64,000 nucleotides of DNA, from contig NZ_CP042163.1 in the NCBI RefSeq assembly GCF_007725405.1, positions 2,418,001 through 2,482,000 of the forward strand, read 5' to 3'. This DNA is from Shouchella miscanthi. GTDB lineage: Bacteria; Bacillota; Bacilli; Bacillales; Bacillaceae_D. Position numbers and translations under genes: made by a program. Each line of letters starts with the position of its first letter. Positions within the stretch are counted from its first letter, which is position 1. This document shows positions 26,035 to 34,993 of the stretch, piece by piece. The notes under the pieces were generated by a model, which did not search any database, was not told where the DNA came from, and was given only the letters and a program-made list of their open reading frames with translations.

Positions 26035-26934
26035 TTATTCATTTTCAGATTCAAGCAACACTTCAATTACTTGGACACTCGATGTATCTAAAAGATCAAT
26101 TTCTAACCCATTCACAGTAAACGTATCCACTTCTGCACCGAACCCAATTCGAACGTACAGAGATTCTAAATCTGTTACATCAGGTTCAAAGTCTTCGTTG
26201 AACGGTGGATAGTTTTGCTCTACCGTACCCGAGCCTTCATTTTCACGTAATTCAACATACGTACCTTCATCATTCATTTCAATTAATAGCGAATCAAATG
26301 AATCCGCATTCGTTAATGTATACGTTTTTGTCGTCGCGTCTTCATTTTCTAAAACGAGTTCTGGGTCAGCCCCATTATCTTCCGTATCACTATTCGCTTC
26401 TTCATCACCTTGAGCTTCATCTTCATCCGTCACGTCGCCTTCATCATTATCGGCTTCATCTTCGTCGGCAGTTGGCCCATCATAAGAAGAACCTTCTTGT
26501 GGTTCTTCTGCTGTATTATCTGTATTCGAGCTATCTCCTGCAGTCCAAACGAAATAAACAATGAGCGCAAGAACAATGACAATTAAGATCGGAACTAGAA
26601 TCGTTCCAAGAGATCGATTTCCGCTTTTTGCTGGTGCTTTTTGTTTTGGAGGCTTTACTCGCTCCGCTCGAGATGGTAAATCAACGCTTTCGCTTTGCGG
26701 GCTAGGAAGTTCATTCTTATACGTCGTTAATACTTCCTCTGCATTTAAGCCAACGGCTTCTGCATACGTCTTCACAAACGCCCTTGCATAGAAAATTCCT
26801 GGAAGCGTATCAAAATTCCCTTCTTCAATTGCCACTAAATAGCGCTTTTGGATCTTTGTTCGTTGCTGAAGATCATCAAGTGAAAGTTGTTTTTCTTCGC
26901 GATTTTCTTTTAAATAATTCCCTAGCTCTGACAT
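26035..26934 (-). CDS. rodZ: RodZ/YmfM-type cell-shape protein
   Basis: A bitopic membrane protein that links MreB filaments to the cell-wall machinery. The N-terminal HTH_25 domain (residues about 1-75, LGNYLKENREEKQLSLDDLQQ) faces the cytosol. A membrane helix follows at about 108-130 (LGTILVPILIVIVLALIVYF). Next comes an extremely acidic low-complexity linker (about 135-195, mostly D, E, N and S), then a DUF4115-like domain. The acidic external segment fits an alkaliphile. AGGTAGGTG precedes the ATG, 21 bases from the ymfK stop. Confidence 0.92.
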   Translation of the reverse strand: MSELGNYLKENREEKQLSLDDLQQRTKIQKRYLVAIEEGNFDTLPGIFYARAFVKTYAEAVGLNAEEVLTTYKNELPSPQSESVDLPSRAERVKPPKQKAPAKSGNRSLGTILVPILIVIVLALIVYFVWTAGDSSNTDNTAEEPQEGSSYDGPTADEDEADNDEGDVTDEDEAQGDEEANSDTEDNGADPELVLENEDATTKTYTLTNADSFDSLLIEMNDEGTYVELRENEGSGTVEQNYPPFNEDFEPDVTDLESLYVRIGFGAEVDTFTVNGLEIDLLDTSSVQVIEVLLESENE

Positions 26935-26955
26935 CTTTACACCTACCTAGTAACG

Positions 26956-27723
26956 TTAGCTAATATCGAATGAAGAAAAACCCGATTCAACCACATCGTA
27001 CGTAATCTCTTCATTATCATCGTTACGTAGTTCAATAATACAGTCAAAGTCTTCTAGCTCATACTCTGTCTCTCGAATAAAAATATCCGGATGCTCTACA
27101 ACCTTTACCGCTGGTAGACGCATAATATCATCAACTAGTATACGATGTTTTTCTGTTGCTCGCATGGTTGAAACGATGCCATCAATAATAAAAATGTTAT
27201 CGCCATCCATTTCATCTTCAGCGAGCTGGCTGCGCACAGTTTGGCGAAGCAATGTGGAAGAAATAAACGACCATCGTTTATTCGCACAAACGCTCGCTGC
27301 TACAACCGACTCTGTCTTCCCTACTCGGGGCATACCGCGAATACCAATTAAATAGTGCTCATCTCTTTTCATCATTTCTGCCATGAAATCAACGAGTAAG
27401 CCTAATTCACGACGAATAAATCGAAACGTCTTTTTTTCTGTTACGTTTCGCTCAATATAGCGACCATGTCGAATCGCTAGTCGATCTCGCACCCTCGGTT
27501 CACGAAATTTTGTTACAGTCACACTGCCAATTGTATGTAAGATTGCTTTAAATCGCTTGACATTGTCATCGTCAGTACTGCGAAGTAACATGCCTCGACG
27601 CGTATCGTCAACCCCATTAATCGTCACAATGTTTATAGAAAGCATACCAAGAAGAGAAGATATATCTCCAAGTATCCCTGGCCGGTTTTCATGTAGCTGG
27701 TACTCAAAATACCATTCTTTCAC
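26956..27723 (-). CDS. ymfK: YmfK, ACT-like and P-loop DUF3388 protein
   Basis: A 255-residue conserved Bacillus protein of unknown function. The N-terminal ACT-like region (about 1-80, YQLHENRPGILGDISSLLGM) is followed by an ATP-binding region with a P-loop-like IGIRGMPRVGKTES (GMPRVGKT at 130-137) and an IFIIDGIV Walker B-like strand. The start is a GTG with GGGAGTG 5 bases upstream; longer in-frame reading upstream lacks family similarity. It precedes rodZ and follows the ymfJ terminator, so it should have its own promoter; TATCAT near 27780 is a possible -10 only. Confidence 0.85.
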   Translation of the reverse strand: MKEWYFEYQLHENRPGILGDISSLLGMLSINIVTINGVDDTRRGMLLRSTDDDNVKRFKAILHTIGSVTVTKFREPRVRDRLAIRHGRYIERNVTEKKTFRFIRRELGLLVDFMAEMMKRDEHYLIGIRGMPRVGKTESVVAASVCANKRWSFISSTLLRQTVRSQLAEDEMDGDNIFIIDGIVSTMRATEKHRILVDDIMRLPAVKVVEHPDIFIRETEYELEDFDCIIELRNDDNEEITYDVVESGFSSFDIS

Positions 27724-27844
27724 CGTGCCACTCCCTTTCTCTAATAAATTGACAAATAAAGCTAATCTTCTTGGCTCTATGATATAGGATTCACTTTTAA
27801 AAGAAAAGCATTTTCCTTTAGAAACCACAAAACTACAAAAAGAA

Positions 27845-27878
27845 AAACTGCTTGTTCGTGTATACGAACAAGCAGTTT
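27845..27878 (-). terminator. Terminator of ymfJ
   Basis: A perfect 15-bp stem (AAACTGCTTGTTCGT and its complement) with a 4-base loop, just after the ymfJ stop. Confidence 0.88.
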
Positions 27879-27881
27879 AAC

Positions 27882-28130
27882 TTATCTGTGGCCGACTAAT
27901 TTCACCATCATATTTGCAATAGCATGTTGTTCTTTTTCATCAGCCACTTTCCAAAGTTCAGCAAGAACACGCTCTTGCTCGTTTTTAGGTTCTACTTGTT
28001 CAGCTAAATACTCACCAACCTGGTAAGCAACGTCGCTCACGATATTTTCATTCATTCCTTCGTGTTGCGCTTGATCAAGACGATCACCTAAAAATTCTTT
28101 CCAATGATCCCAGCTATCTAATACAGACAT
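27882..28130 (-). CDS. ymfJ: YmfJ, DUF3243 protein
   Basis: An 82-residue acidic helical protein of unknown function, conserved in Bacillaceae (DSWDHWKEFLGDRLDQAQ, VAYQVGEYLAEQVEP). GAGGAGGG sits 6-7 bases before the ATG. A forespore-type promoter candidate lies 40-70 bases upstream, which suggests sporulation expression. Confidence 0.9.
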   Translation of the reverse strand: MSVLDSWDHWKEFLGDRLDQAQHEGMNENIVSDVAYQVGEYLAEQVEPKNEQERVLAELWKVADEKEQHAIANMMVKLVGHR

Positions 28131-28168
28131 GTGAATCCCTCCTCTAAGTTTTAAAAAAGATTCACACC

Positions 28169-28197
28169 TAGTATGCCTTCGTCAAACAGAAATATAC
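28169..28197 (-). promoter_or_regulatory. Candidate sigma-G/sigma-F promoter of ymfJ
   Basis: -10 CATACTA (28169-28175) fits the forespore pattern CATnMTA. GTATA (28193-28197) matches the GMATR -35 at 4 of 5 positions, with 17 bases between. The same elements and spacing occur before tepA. Confidence 0.4.
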
Positions 28198-28200
28198 ATG

Positions 28201-28914
28201 TTAACAATGCCAAGCCCCATTCACTGAAAGTACTTGTCCATTAATATACGATGACCTTTCCTGGCTTAGAAATAATACCGCATGCGCTACCTCTTCCGGA
28301 CGTCCTAACCGGCCAGCTGGAATGTCGTCTGCCAGTTCGGCTAGTTCTTGTTCACTATAGATGGATAACATGTCACTGTTAATGGCCCCTGGCGCTACCG
28401 CGTTTATACGTACCTTACTTCGACCGACTTCTTTTGCAATGCTTTTCATAAAGCCATGCACACCGCTTTTTGCGGCTGCATAGACACTCTCCATACTAGC
28501 ACCTTCCAGTCCCCAGATAGAAGTAATAAGTGTAATAACGCCTTTCTGATGGTGAATCATTTGTGGCATCACTGCTTGAGTCAGTTTAATCGCACTCGTT
28601 AAATGCAATGTCATGGTTTCCTCTAGTTGTTGTGCACTAATATCTTGTAAGAGCTGAGGCTGGGAATTGCCGGCACAGTATACGACGATATCCGGGATAT
28701 TCGGTAGTTGCTCCATAAGAGTGGCAACACCATCGATTTTCCCCAAATTAGCATAGACTGGAATGGCATCACATTGCAATGATGCACACAAATCTCTTGC
28801 TTTCTTCTCATTACGAAAAAAATGAACATAGATGGTACTTGCTTCGAATTGAAAAGAGCGACAGACGGCTTGCCCGATCGCCCCTGTCGCTCCTGTCACT
28901 AAGACACTTCTCAT
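28201..28914 (-). CDS. ymfI: YmfI, short-chain reductase of EF-P modification
   Basis: In B. subtilis YmfI reduces the 5-aminopentanone group to 5-aminopentanol on Lys32 of elongation factor P. The Rossmann motif TGATGAIG is at residues 8-15. The catalytic Ser (ITSIWG) and Y-x3-K (VYAAAKSG) are intact, and PAGRLGRPEEVA plus the C-terminal INGQVLSVNGAW are typical of the SDR family. 237 residues. The ATG overlaps the ymfH stop by 4 bases, tying it to the two M16 peptidase homologues of the same modification system. Confidence 0.93.
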   Translation of the reverse strand: MRSVLVTGATGAIGQAVCRSFQFEASTIYVHFFRNEKKARDLCASLQCDAIPVYANLGKIDGVATLMEQLPNIPDIVVYCAGNSQPQLLQDISAQQLEETMTLHLTSAIKLTQAVMPQMIHHQKGVITLITSIWGLEGASMESVYAAAKSGVHGFMKSIAKEVGRSKVRINAVAPGAINSDMLSIYSEQELAELADDIPAGRLGRPEEVAHAVLFLSQERSSYINGQVLSVNGAWHC

Positions 28915-30206
28915 GACCCAGATTGATCATCCTTAACAATAAGTGTCGTTTTTGCTTGATCAGAAAAATGAGCATGTAATACAGTTTCTAGATCGTTTAC
29001 TGTAAGCTCTTCTAGAGTTGGCAATACAGCGAACAAATCCATATCATTAAAACGGTAACGAGTAAATTCATTTGCAATGTATTCTGGCGAGTTTAACGCT
29101 TTAAGGAATCCACCAATTTTCTTTTTAATCACACGTGCTGTATCATCTTCATTCAGTGAACCTGCTTTAAATGATGCAATCGTCTCTTCTACTACCGTAA
29201 TAAGCTGCTCCGGTTGTTGACTTTCACCACCGATAATGGAAAATCCAAATCCCTTTTCAGCAGTAAAATCAAACGAAAACGAGTCATCTGCAACACCGTT
29301 TTTATACATGTGCTCGTAGGCTTCTGAACTTGGTCCAAACATTAAATCTAGGAGTACATTGAGTGACAATTCGTAGCGAAGCAACTCTTGGCCTTGACGG
29401 CTTGCATTTGCTTCTTTATAGCCAATAAATACTTTTGGTGTTTGCACAGGCATGTGTATAACATTTGTCGGCTTATCCACTTCCAGCGGCTCGTCTGGAA
29501 ATGTACGGTCAATGCTCTCTGGCTCTGGAAACGATTTATTTGCTTGGTTTTCACGAATAAGAGTCATCATTTCTTCCGGCTCCACTGAACCAACAATGAA
29601 TAGTAACATATTGTTTGGGTGGTAAAATGTGTGATAGCACGTATAAAGATCTTCTTTTGTTATTTCATTAATTGAAGGCACAGTACCAGCAATATCTATT
29701 TTAACAGGGTGATGTTTATACATGTTTTCAATCGTTCCAAAATAAGCACGCCAATCAGGATTATCATCATACATCGTAATTTCTTGTTCAATAATGCCTT
29801 TTTCTTTTTCGACCGTTTGATCCGTAAAGTACGGGTGTTGTACAAAATCCATTAACGTTGTTAAATTTTCATTAACATTGGTTGTACTTGAAAACAAATA
29901 AGCGGTGCGAGTAAAGCTCGTAAAGGCATTGGCAGAAGCTCCTTGTTTGCCAAACGTATGAAAGACATCCCCTTCTTCGCTTTCGAACATTTTATGCTCA
30001 AGAAAGTGAGCAATACCGTCAGGGACGCGAACCGGCTTGTCTTTACCAATTGGCTTAAAATGATTGTCAATGGAGCCATATTTTGTTGTAAACGTCGCAA
30101 ACGTTTTATGAAATCCTTTTTTCGGCAAAATATAGACATCTAATCCATTGTCTAATTGCTCATGGTATAAGGTTTCTTCCAATTGCTTGTATTCAATCGG
30201 CTTCAT
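28911..30206 (-). CDS. ymfH: YmfH, M16 peptidase homologue of EF-P modification
   Basis: A 431-residue M16 (insulinase-like) zinc peptidase family member associated with EF-P 5-aminopentanol modification. The inverted zinc motif HFLEHKMF (HxxEH) and the downstream Glu region (VEKEKGIIEQEITM) are intact, so this is the catalytic partner. GGGGG precedes the chosen ATG at MKPIEYKQ, which overlaps the ymfF stop (ATGA). YmfF and YmfH likely form a heterodimer like other two-chain M16B enzymes; this is family knowledge, not shown here. Confidence 0.93.
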   Translation of the reverse strand: MKPIEYKQLEETLYHEQLDNGLDVYILPKKGFHKTFATFTTKYGSIDNHFKPIGKDKPVRVPDGIAHFLEHKMFESEEGDVFHTFGKQGASANAFTSFTRTAYLFSSTTNVNENLTTLMDFVQHPYFTDQTVEKEKGIIEQEITMYDDNPDWRAYFGTIENMYKHHPVKIDIAGTVPSINEITKEDLYTCYHTFYHPNNMLLFIVGSVEPEEMMTLIRENQANKSFPEPESIDRTFPDEPLEVDKPTNVIHMPVQTPKVFIGYKEANASRQGQELLRYELSLNVLLDLMFGPSSEAYEHMYKNGVADDSFSFDFTAEKGFGFSIIGGESQQPEQLITVVEETIASFKAGSLNEDDTARVIKKKIGGFLKALNSPEYIANEFTRYRFNDMDLFAVLPTLEELTVNDLETVLHAHFSDQAKTTLIVKDDQSGS

Positions 30207-31486
30207 GCTTTTTCCCCCTGTCCTTTTAAAAAGTAGATCGTATCTAGCTCCCATTTGGAAACAGCTCGCACGACATCCTCTTTCGTAACGGTTTTAATGT
30301 TCTCTATACGCTCTTGAATGGACTTACGATGGTTCGCGACAATTTCATGATAAGATAGTTCTGCAATTCCTCTCGGCGCATCTAAGGCTTCTAACGCTTG
30401 ATTAAGAAGCATGCCTTTTGCTTGCTCTACTTCAGCTTTTGAGAAATCACCCTTTTTCATTGCTTTTTCTTGTTCCTGAATGATTTCAACTGCACGATCA
30501 TACTTGTCAAATTCAATACCTGACATCACCATTAATACACCTTTATGGCTCTCAATTTGCGAAGCTGCATAATAGGCCAGACTTTCTTTCTCACGAACAT
30601 TTATAAACAGTTTGGAAGAAGGAAATCCTCCAAATAATGCATTTCCAACTCGAGCTGCTTCATAGTCATCATCCGAAAAGGTAGTGTGGGTTCTATAACC
30701 TAAATGAAGCTTACCTTGCTTCACTTGCTGTTCATCATGAACGATGTGAACCTGTTCGATCTCTTTGTCTGCTTTTGTAGGCTTAACCGTATTTACCGCT
30801 TTATGCTGCTCAGTAAACACTCGGCTTACAGTTTGTTTCACTTCTTCTTCTTGAAATGAGCCAATAACATACAAGTCAAATCGATCTTGTTCAAGCATTG
30901 ACTGATACGCGTCGTATAAGGTTTGCGAATTTAATTGGTCCAAGTCCTTTTCTCTTCCATACGGCGGCAATCGATAGGCTTCATGTTGGAACATTTCTTC
31001 TGTGATGCGGACATTGGCATAGCGCATTTTATCATCATAAATCGAAGCAATTCGCTGCTTTAACGACCGTTTTTCTTGTTCCACTGTTTGGGTAACAAAC
31101 ACGCCATCCTCCAAAACAGGCTGGTAAACGAGTTGATGTAAAAGCGTTAAAGCCTCTTCAACTAACGAAACGGAATCCTTCAAGTACTGCTCTGAGGCTA
31201 CATCCATTCGAAACGTAATGACTTGGGCTTCGCCTTTTTTTTGCACATCTGCCGTTAAAGTGGCACCATACATCTCTTCTAGCTTTTGTTTTAATCGCTT
31301 ACGATTTGGGTGATCTTTTGTTCCACCTTGAAGAACATGAGGAATTAGCGCTCTTGCCGTCACCGTTTCTTCTTGAAGTGGCGCATTTACCATTAACATG
31401 ATGCTAATTGTTTTAAACTTATCTGTGGCACCTAAATGAAGATGTAACCCATTTTGTTCCGTCGATTTCACTTGTAAATCCGTCAA
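30203..31486 (-). CDS. ymfF: YmfF, inactive M16 peptidase-like partner
   Basis: A 427-residue M16-family protein lacking the HxxEH zinc motif (the equivalent stretch reads ALIPHVLQGGT), so it is probably the non-catalytic chain of a YmfF-YmfH pair. The usual C-terminal glycine-rich loop is present (GNALFGGFPSSKLFINVREK). Start is TTG with AAGGAAG upstream; the nearer ATG (31493) is out of frame. It lies 32 bases after spoIIIE. Confidence 0.92.
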   Translation of the reverse strand: MTDLQVKSTEQNGLHLHLGATDKFKTISIMLMVNAPLQEETVTARALIPHVLQGGTKDHPNRKRLKQKLEEMYGATLTADVQKKGEAQVITFRMDVASEQYLKDSVSLVEEALTLLHQLVYQPVLEDGVFVTQTVEQEKRSLKQRIASIYDDKMRYANVRITEEMFQHEAYRLPPYGREKDLDQLNSQTLYDAYQSMLEQDRFDLYVIGSFQEEEVKQTVSRVFTEQHKAVNTVKPTKADKEIEQVHIVHDEQQVKQGKLHLGYRTHTTFSDDDYEAARVGNALFGGFPSSKLFINVREKESLAYYAASQIESHKGVLMVMSGIEFDKYDRAVEIIQEQEKAMKKGDFSKAEVEQAKGMLLNQALEALDAPRGIAELSYHEIVANHRKSIQERIENIKTVTKEDVVRAVSKWELDTIYFLKGQGEKA

Positions 31487-31518
31487 TTTTCATCTTCCTT
31501 CCGTTAATCGTTCTACTT

Positions 31519-33852
31519 TTAGGATGTCGCCTCTTCATCGGATCTATTCCCTATAAGTACTTCTCGCGGCTTACTACCCTCATATGGTCCAACAACGCCT
31601 CTTGCTTCCATTTCATCAACTATTCGTGCAGCCCTCGTATACCCAATACGGAAACGTCGCTGAAGCATAGAAACCGATGCCGTGCCGACTTCAATAACAA
31701 GGTCCACCGCATCGTTATAAAGATCATCCTCTGGCGCACTTTCTTTTGATTCAACTACCGTTGGTTCCATTTCTTCTACATACTGGGCTTTTTGTTGCGA
31801 AACAACGTATGAAACAATTTTCTCTACTTCTTCGTCAGAAAGAAACGCACCTTGAATTCTTGTTGGCTTTGTTGCTCCCATCGGCAAGTACAACATATCT
31901 CCTCGACCAAGAAGCTTCTCCGCTCCTCCACCATCCAAAATCGTTCGAGAATCGGTTTGCGAGGAAACGCCGAACGCAATTCTTGAAGGTATATTTGCTT
32001 TTATTACTCCTGTAATGACATCAACAGACGGACGTTGCGTAGCAATGATCATGTGAATACCTGCTGCCCTAGCCATCTGAGCGAGTCTTGCGATTGAGTC
32101 TTCAACGTCCCCAGATGCAACCATCATTAAGTCAGCAAGTTCATCAACAATGACGACAATATAGGGCAATGTCGGTTGTTTCGCATCATGTAGTTCATTT
32201 TGACGCTTAATATAGTCATTGTAGCCTTCCATATTACGCGTTCCTGAATGTGAAAACAAATCATAACGTCGCTCCATTTCCGCAACGACTTTTTTTAGTG
32301 CTTGAGATGCCTTCTTTGGTTCCGTAACAACGGGTGTTAACAAGTGAGGAATGCCATTGTATACATTCAGTTCAACCATTTTAGGGTCTATCATCATCAT
32401 TTTGACTTCATGAGGTTTTGCTTTCATTAATATACTAGTAATAATGCCATTGATGCATACACTTTTTCCACTTCCAGTTGCACCAGCAACAAGGAGATGC
32501 GGCATCTTATTTAACGGTGCCAAAACCGGTTCACCTGAAATATCTCGGCCTAGGCCAACTGAAAGGACTTCATGCTGTCTATCTGTCGAGCCACTTAATA
32601 CTTCTTTTAGCGATACAATCGCCACTTCTTGGTTTGGCACTTCAATTCCAACAGCAGATTTTCCTGGTATTGGAGCTTCAATACGAATATCTTTTGCTGC
32701 TAGTGCTAATGCTAAGTCGTCTGCTAAATTAACAATTTTGCTTACTTTCACTCCGACACTTGGATTAACTTCATATTTCGTAACAGCTGGGCCTAAGTGA
32801 ACTTTTGTCACTCGAACTTTCACTCCGAAACTTTCTAACGTTTTTTCAAGCTTCCGCGCATTCGATGTTAATTGTTGCTTTTCTGTAAGCTGATCAGGCT
32901 TAACTGGCGTATGTAATAAATCAAGATCCGGCAATAAATAAGACTCATTTGTCACATCTTCATTTACCAGTTCCGTTGAAAGTAACTCCATTTCTTTAGA
33001 GTCTTTCTCTTTGTCGTTCGACACCTCTTGAGCAGACTGCTGACGTTGATCAGCTATCGTCTCTTCTTTAGGCTGCTCTCTTTGTGAGAAATCAACAATT
33101 TCAGGTTCCTGCTTGCTATCCCAACGATCTTTTTCTCGTGTTTCTTCTTCTGGTAGAGGCTCCTCTTTTTTCTTCGTACGCGCTTGTTTACTACGTCTTT
33201 CATCATCCATTTTTTCTTTCGCTTCATTTCTCCATTGAGTAAAGTCAGACCAAGTTGATTTCACAAAATCTGTTACAAATAAATAGCTCCGACGATACCA
33301 CTTACCTAGCATATCGCTTAAGGAACGCCCAGAAATTAAAATGGCCCCGACCACAATGAGCATCAGACATAACAAATACGTTCCAGCATTATCAAACAAA
33401 AAATGGCTTACTGCATAGCCAATCGCTCCGAGCATACCGCCACCTAAGTCTTCTGTTTGTCCGGTTGTAAGCTCCTGCCAAAACAACGCCCATGTGCTTT
33501 GAATAACTGAACCATTTTCAAGCGTGCCTTCAATAGTAAGCTGTCGAAATAAGCTAACGTGCGCAATAATCGCTAGAGCGAGTACAACTGTATACATGCC
33601 ACTCAATTGTCGATTCCAAATGGCTGGCTTCTTCCTTTTAATCATAATGTAAAGGGCTGTTATGAAAAAACCGATAGCAAGTAAAATAAACCACTCCCCT
33701 AGGAACAGGCGAAACAATCGTACAAATGCTTCTCCTACACTTCCTAAACGAGCGAGTGTTACAAGTGCGATGACGAGCAGACCTAATCCAATTAGTTCGA
33801 ACGTTAATTGAGATTTCCATTGTGTTTTTTTTCGTTTCTTTCGCTTTGCCAT
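31519..33852 (-). CDS. spoIIIE: DNA translocase SpoIIIE/FtsK
   Basis: Pumps the chromosome into the forespore and clears DNA from division septa. Four or so membrane helices occupy residues about 17-190, followed by a charged linker (about 200-320). The motor has GATGSGKSV (about 457) and the Walker [13 protein letters not shown]. The gamma winged-helix domain, which reads SRS/KOPS sites, is at the end ([21 protein letters not shown]). 777 residues against 787 in B. subtilis. GAAGGTGA precedes the ATG at MAKRKKRKK; an upstream in-frame start would add 20 unlikely residues. Confidence 0.98.
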   Translation of the reverse strand: MAKRKKRKKTQWKSQLTFELIGLGLLVIALVTLARLGSVGEAFVRLFRLFLGEWFILLAIGFFITALYIMIKRKKPAIWNRQLSGMYTVVLALAIIAHVSLFRQLTIEGTLENGSVIQSTWALFWQELTTGQTEDLGGGMLGAIGYAVSHFLFDNAGTYLLCLMLIVVGAILISGRSLSDMLGKWYRRSYLFVTDFVKSTWSDFTQWRNEAKEKMDDERRSKQARTKKKEEPLPEEETREKDRWDSKQEPEIVDFSQREQPKEETIADQRQQSAQEVSNDKEKDSKEMELLSTELVNEDVTNESYLLPDLDLLHTPVKPDQLTEKQQLTSNARKLEKTLESFGVKVRVTKVHLGPAVTKYEVNPSVGVKVSKIVNLADDLALALAAKDIRIEAPIPGKSAVGIEVPNQEVAIVSLKEVLSGSTDRQHEVLSVGLGRDISGEPVLAPLNKMPHLLVAGATGSGKSVCINGIITSILMKAKPHEVKMMMIDPKMVELNVYNGIPHLLTPVVTEPKKASQALKKVVAEMERRYDLFSHSGTRNMEGYNDYIKRQNELHDAKQPTLPYIVVIVDELADLMMVASGDVEDSIARLAQMARAAGIHMIIATQRPSVDVITGVIKANIPSRIAFGVSSQTDSRTILDGGGAEKLLGRGDMLYLPMGATKPTRIQGAFLSDEEVEKIVSYVVSQQKAQYVEEMEPTVVESKESAPEDDLYNDAVDLVIEVGTASVSMLQRRFRIGYTRAARIVDEMEARGVVGPYEGSKPREVLIGNRSDEEATS

Positions 33853-33877
33853 TCTGTCACCTTCTAAGTCATACTCG

Positions 33878-33908
33878 AACAAGCAGTCTAACTTATAGAC
33901 TGCTTGTT
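33878..33908 (-). other. Stem-loop in spoIIIE leader
   Basis: A 13-bp perfect stem (AACAAGCAGTCTA and its complement) with a 5-base loop but no T run on the minus strand. It lies between the candidate promoter and the spoIIIE ribosome binding site. It could end ylzJ weakly or act on the spoIIIE leader. Confidence 0.5.
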
Positions 33909-33919
33909 TCATCCTTATC

Positions 33920-33928
33920 AGTATAACA
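33920..33928 (-). promoter_or_regulatory. Extended -10 promoter of spoIIIE
   Basis: TGTTATACT on the minus strand, a TG-extended TATACT. The -35 is poor. It lies between the ylzJ stop and the leader stem-loop. Confidence 0.45.
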
Positions 33929-33938
33929 TATCTGTATT

Positions 33939-34160
33939 TTAATAGCGTAACGTACTGGATAAAATTGTACCAGGCTCATAGGCAGGATTTAAGTAAGCGT
34001 GTGGGTCACTTGAAAGCAAACGAATGATGCGATAGTCACCATCCCCTTGTTGCTCCACCATTAACGAGCCTGCTTCACACGGTATGGTTAATTGCTTCTG
34101 AAAATCACTTTGATCTGTGGGATAAAGTTGTTCTAATGGAACCGTTGTGTATAAAATCAT
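33939..34160 (-). CDS. ylzJ: YlzJ-like protein
   Basis: A 73-residue conserved protein of unknown function ([14 protein letters not shown], followed by [17 protein letters not shown]). Always found beside tepA. The ATG overlaps the tepA stop (ATGA), so it is translated with it. Confidence 0.88.
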   Translation of the reverse strand: MILYTTVPLEQLYPTDQSDFQKQLTIPCEAGSLMVEQQGDGDYRIIRLLSSDPHAYLNPAYEPGTILSSTLRY

Positions 34161-34882
34161 TGTACGACCTCTGATGACTTTTGTTCATCTATGAGCTCGT
34201 TCAACTTCTTTATTGCTTGCCCAATCCCACCAACTTCATTAATCAATCCATATTCAACCGCATCGGTTCCAATGACATTCGTACCAATATCTCTTGTTAA
34301 ATTTCCTTTGGAGAACATTAATTCTTTAAATTTCTCTTCCGTTATTGAAGAGTGGTTTGTCACAAAATTAATCACGCGATCTTGCATTTTATCTAAATAT
34401 TCAAATGTCTGCGGAACCCCAATGACGAGACCTGTTAAGCGAACTGGGTGTATCGTCATTGTCGCTGTTTCGGCAATATACGAATAGTTTGCGGCTGTGG
34501 CGATTGGCACACCTATTGAATGACCACCACCAAGAACGAGAGTAACTGTAGGCTTTGAAAGAGAAGCGATCATTTCTGAAAGGGCAAGCCCCGCTTCCAC
34601 ATCACCACCAACAGTGTTTAAAATGATGAGCAATCCTTCAATTTTGGGGTTTTGTTCAACTGCTACTAATTGAGGAATCATATGCTCATACTTTGTCGTT
34701 TTATTTTGCGGTGGTAGCTGCATATGGCCTTCAATTTGACCAATGACAGTCATACAATGGATATTTGTTAGCCCCATATCCGGCACACCAGTCTGACCTA
34801 ACGCTTGTATTTTCTCCACCAATGAACCTTTTTCCTCTTTTGGTTTTGCCGTATCTGGTGCTGGTTGCTGTTCGTCTGCCAT
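34157..34882 (-). CDS. tepA: TepA, ClpP-class serine protease
   Basis: A 241-residue member of the ClpP/crotonase superfamily. In B. subtilis it takes part in breakdown of small acid-soluble spore proteins at outgrowth. The nucleophile Ser lies in GGGHSIGVP and the catalytic His in [21 protein letters not shown] is the usual oxyanion-side motif. The N-terminal 25 residues are charged. GGAG lies 9-10 bases before the ATG. A forespore-type promoter candidate is directly upstream, fitting a role in the spore. Confidence 0.93.
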   Translation of the reverse strand: MADEQQPAPDTAKPKEEKGSLVEKIQALGQTGVPDMGLTNIHCMTVIGQIEGHMQLPPQNKTTKYEHMIPQLVAVEQNPKIEGLLIILNTVGGDVEAGLALSEMIASLSKPTVTLVLGGGHSIGVPIATAANYSYIAETATMTIHPVRLTGLVIGVPQTFEYLDKMQDRVINFVTNHSSITEEKFKELMFSKGNLTRDIGTNVIGTDAVEYGLINEVGGIGQAIKKLNELIDEQKSSEVVQ

Positions 34883-34910
34883 GATTCCACGCTCCTTTTA
34901 GTCTTACGAC

Positions 34911-34939
34911 TAGTATGGTCTGCTTTCATTGGAATATGT
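34911..34939 (-). promoter_or_regulatory. Candidate sigma-G/sigma-F promoter of tepA
   Basis: -10 CATACTA (34911-34917) fits CATnMTA; ACATA (34935-34939) matches GMATR at 4 of 5, with 17 bases between. The arrangement is the same as before ymfJ. Confidence 0.45.
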
Positions 34940-34952
34940 GTAGGCGCAACTG

Positions 34953-34986
34953 AAAAAAACCATTATGATTCGCATCATAATGGTTT
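34953..34986 (-). terminator. Terminator of rnjB
   Basis: A perfect 13-bp stem AAACCATTATGAT / ATCATAATGGTTT with a 4-base loop and a minus-strand T run, 7 bases after the rnjB stop. Confidence 0.9.
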
Positions 34987-34993
34987 CCTTTTA

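Noticed and set aside
26205-26564. 119-codon plus-strand open frame opposite rodZ
   Set aside because: It is the complement of the acidic low-complexity linker of RodZ, which yields His/Leu-rich sequence; not a real gene.
30203-31486. ymfF as an active zinc protease
   Set aside because: The HxxEH motif is absent; the neighbour ymfH carries it.
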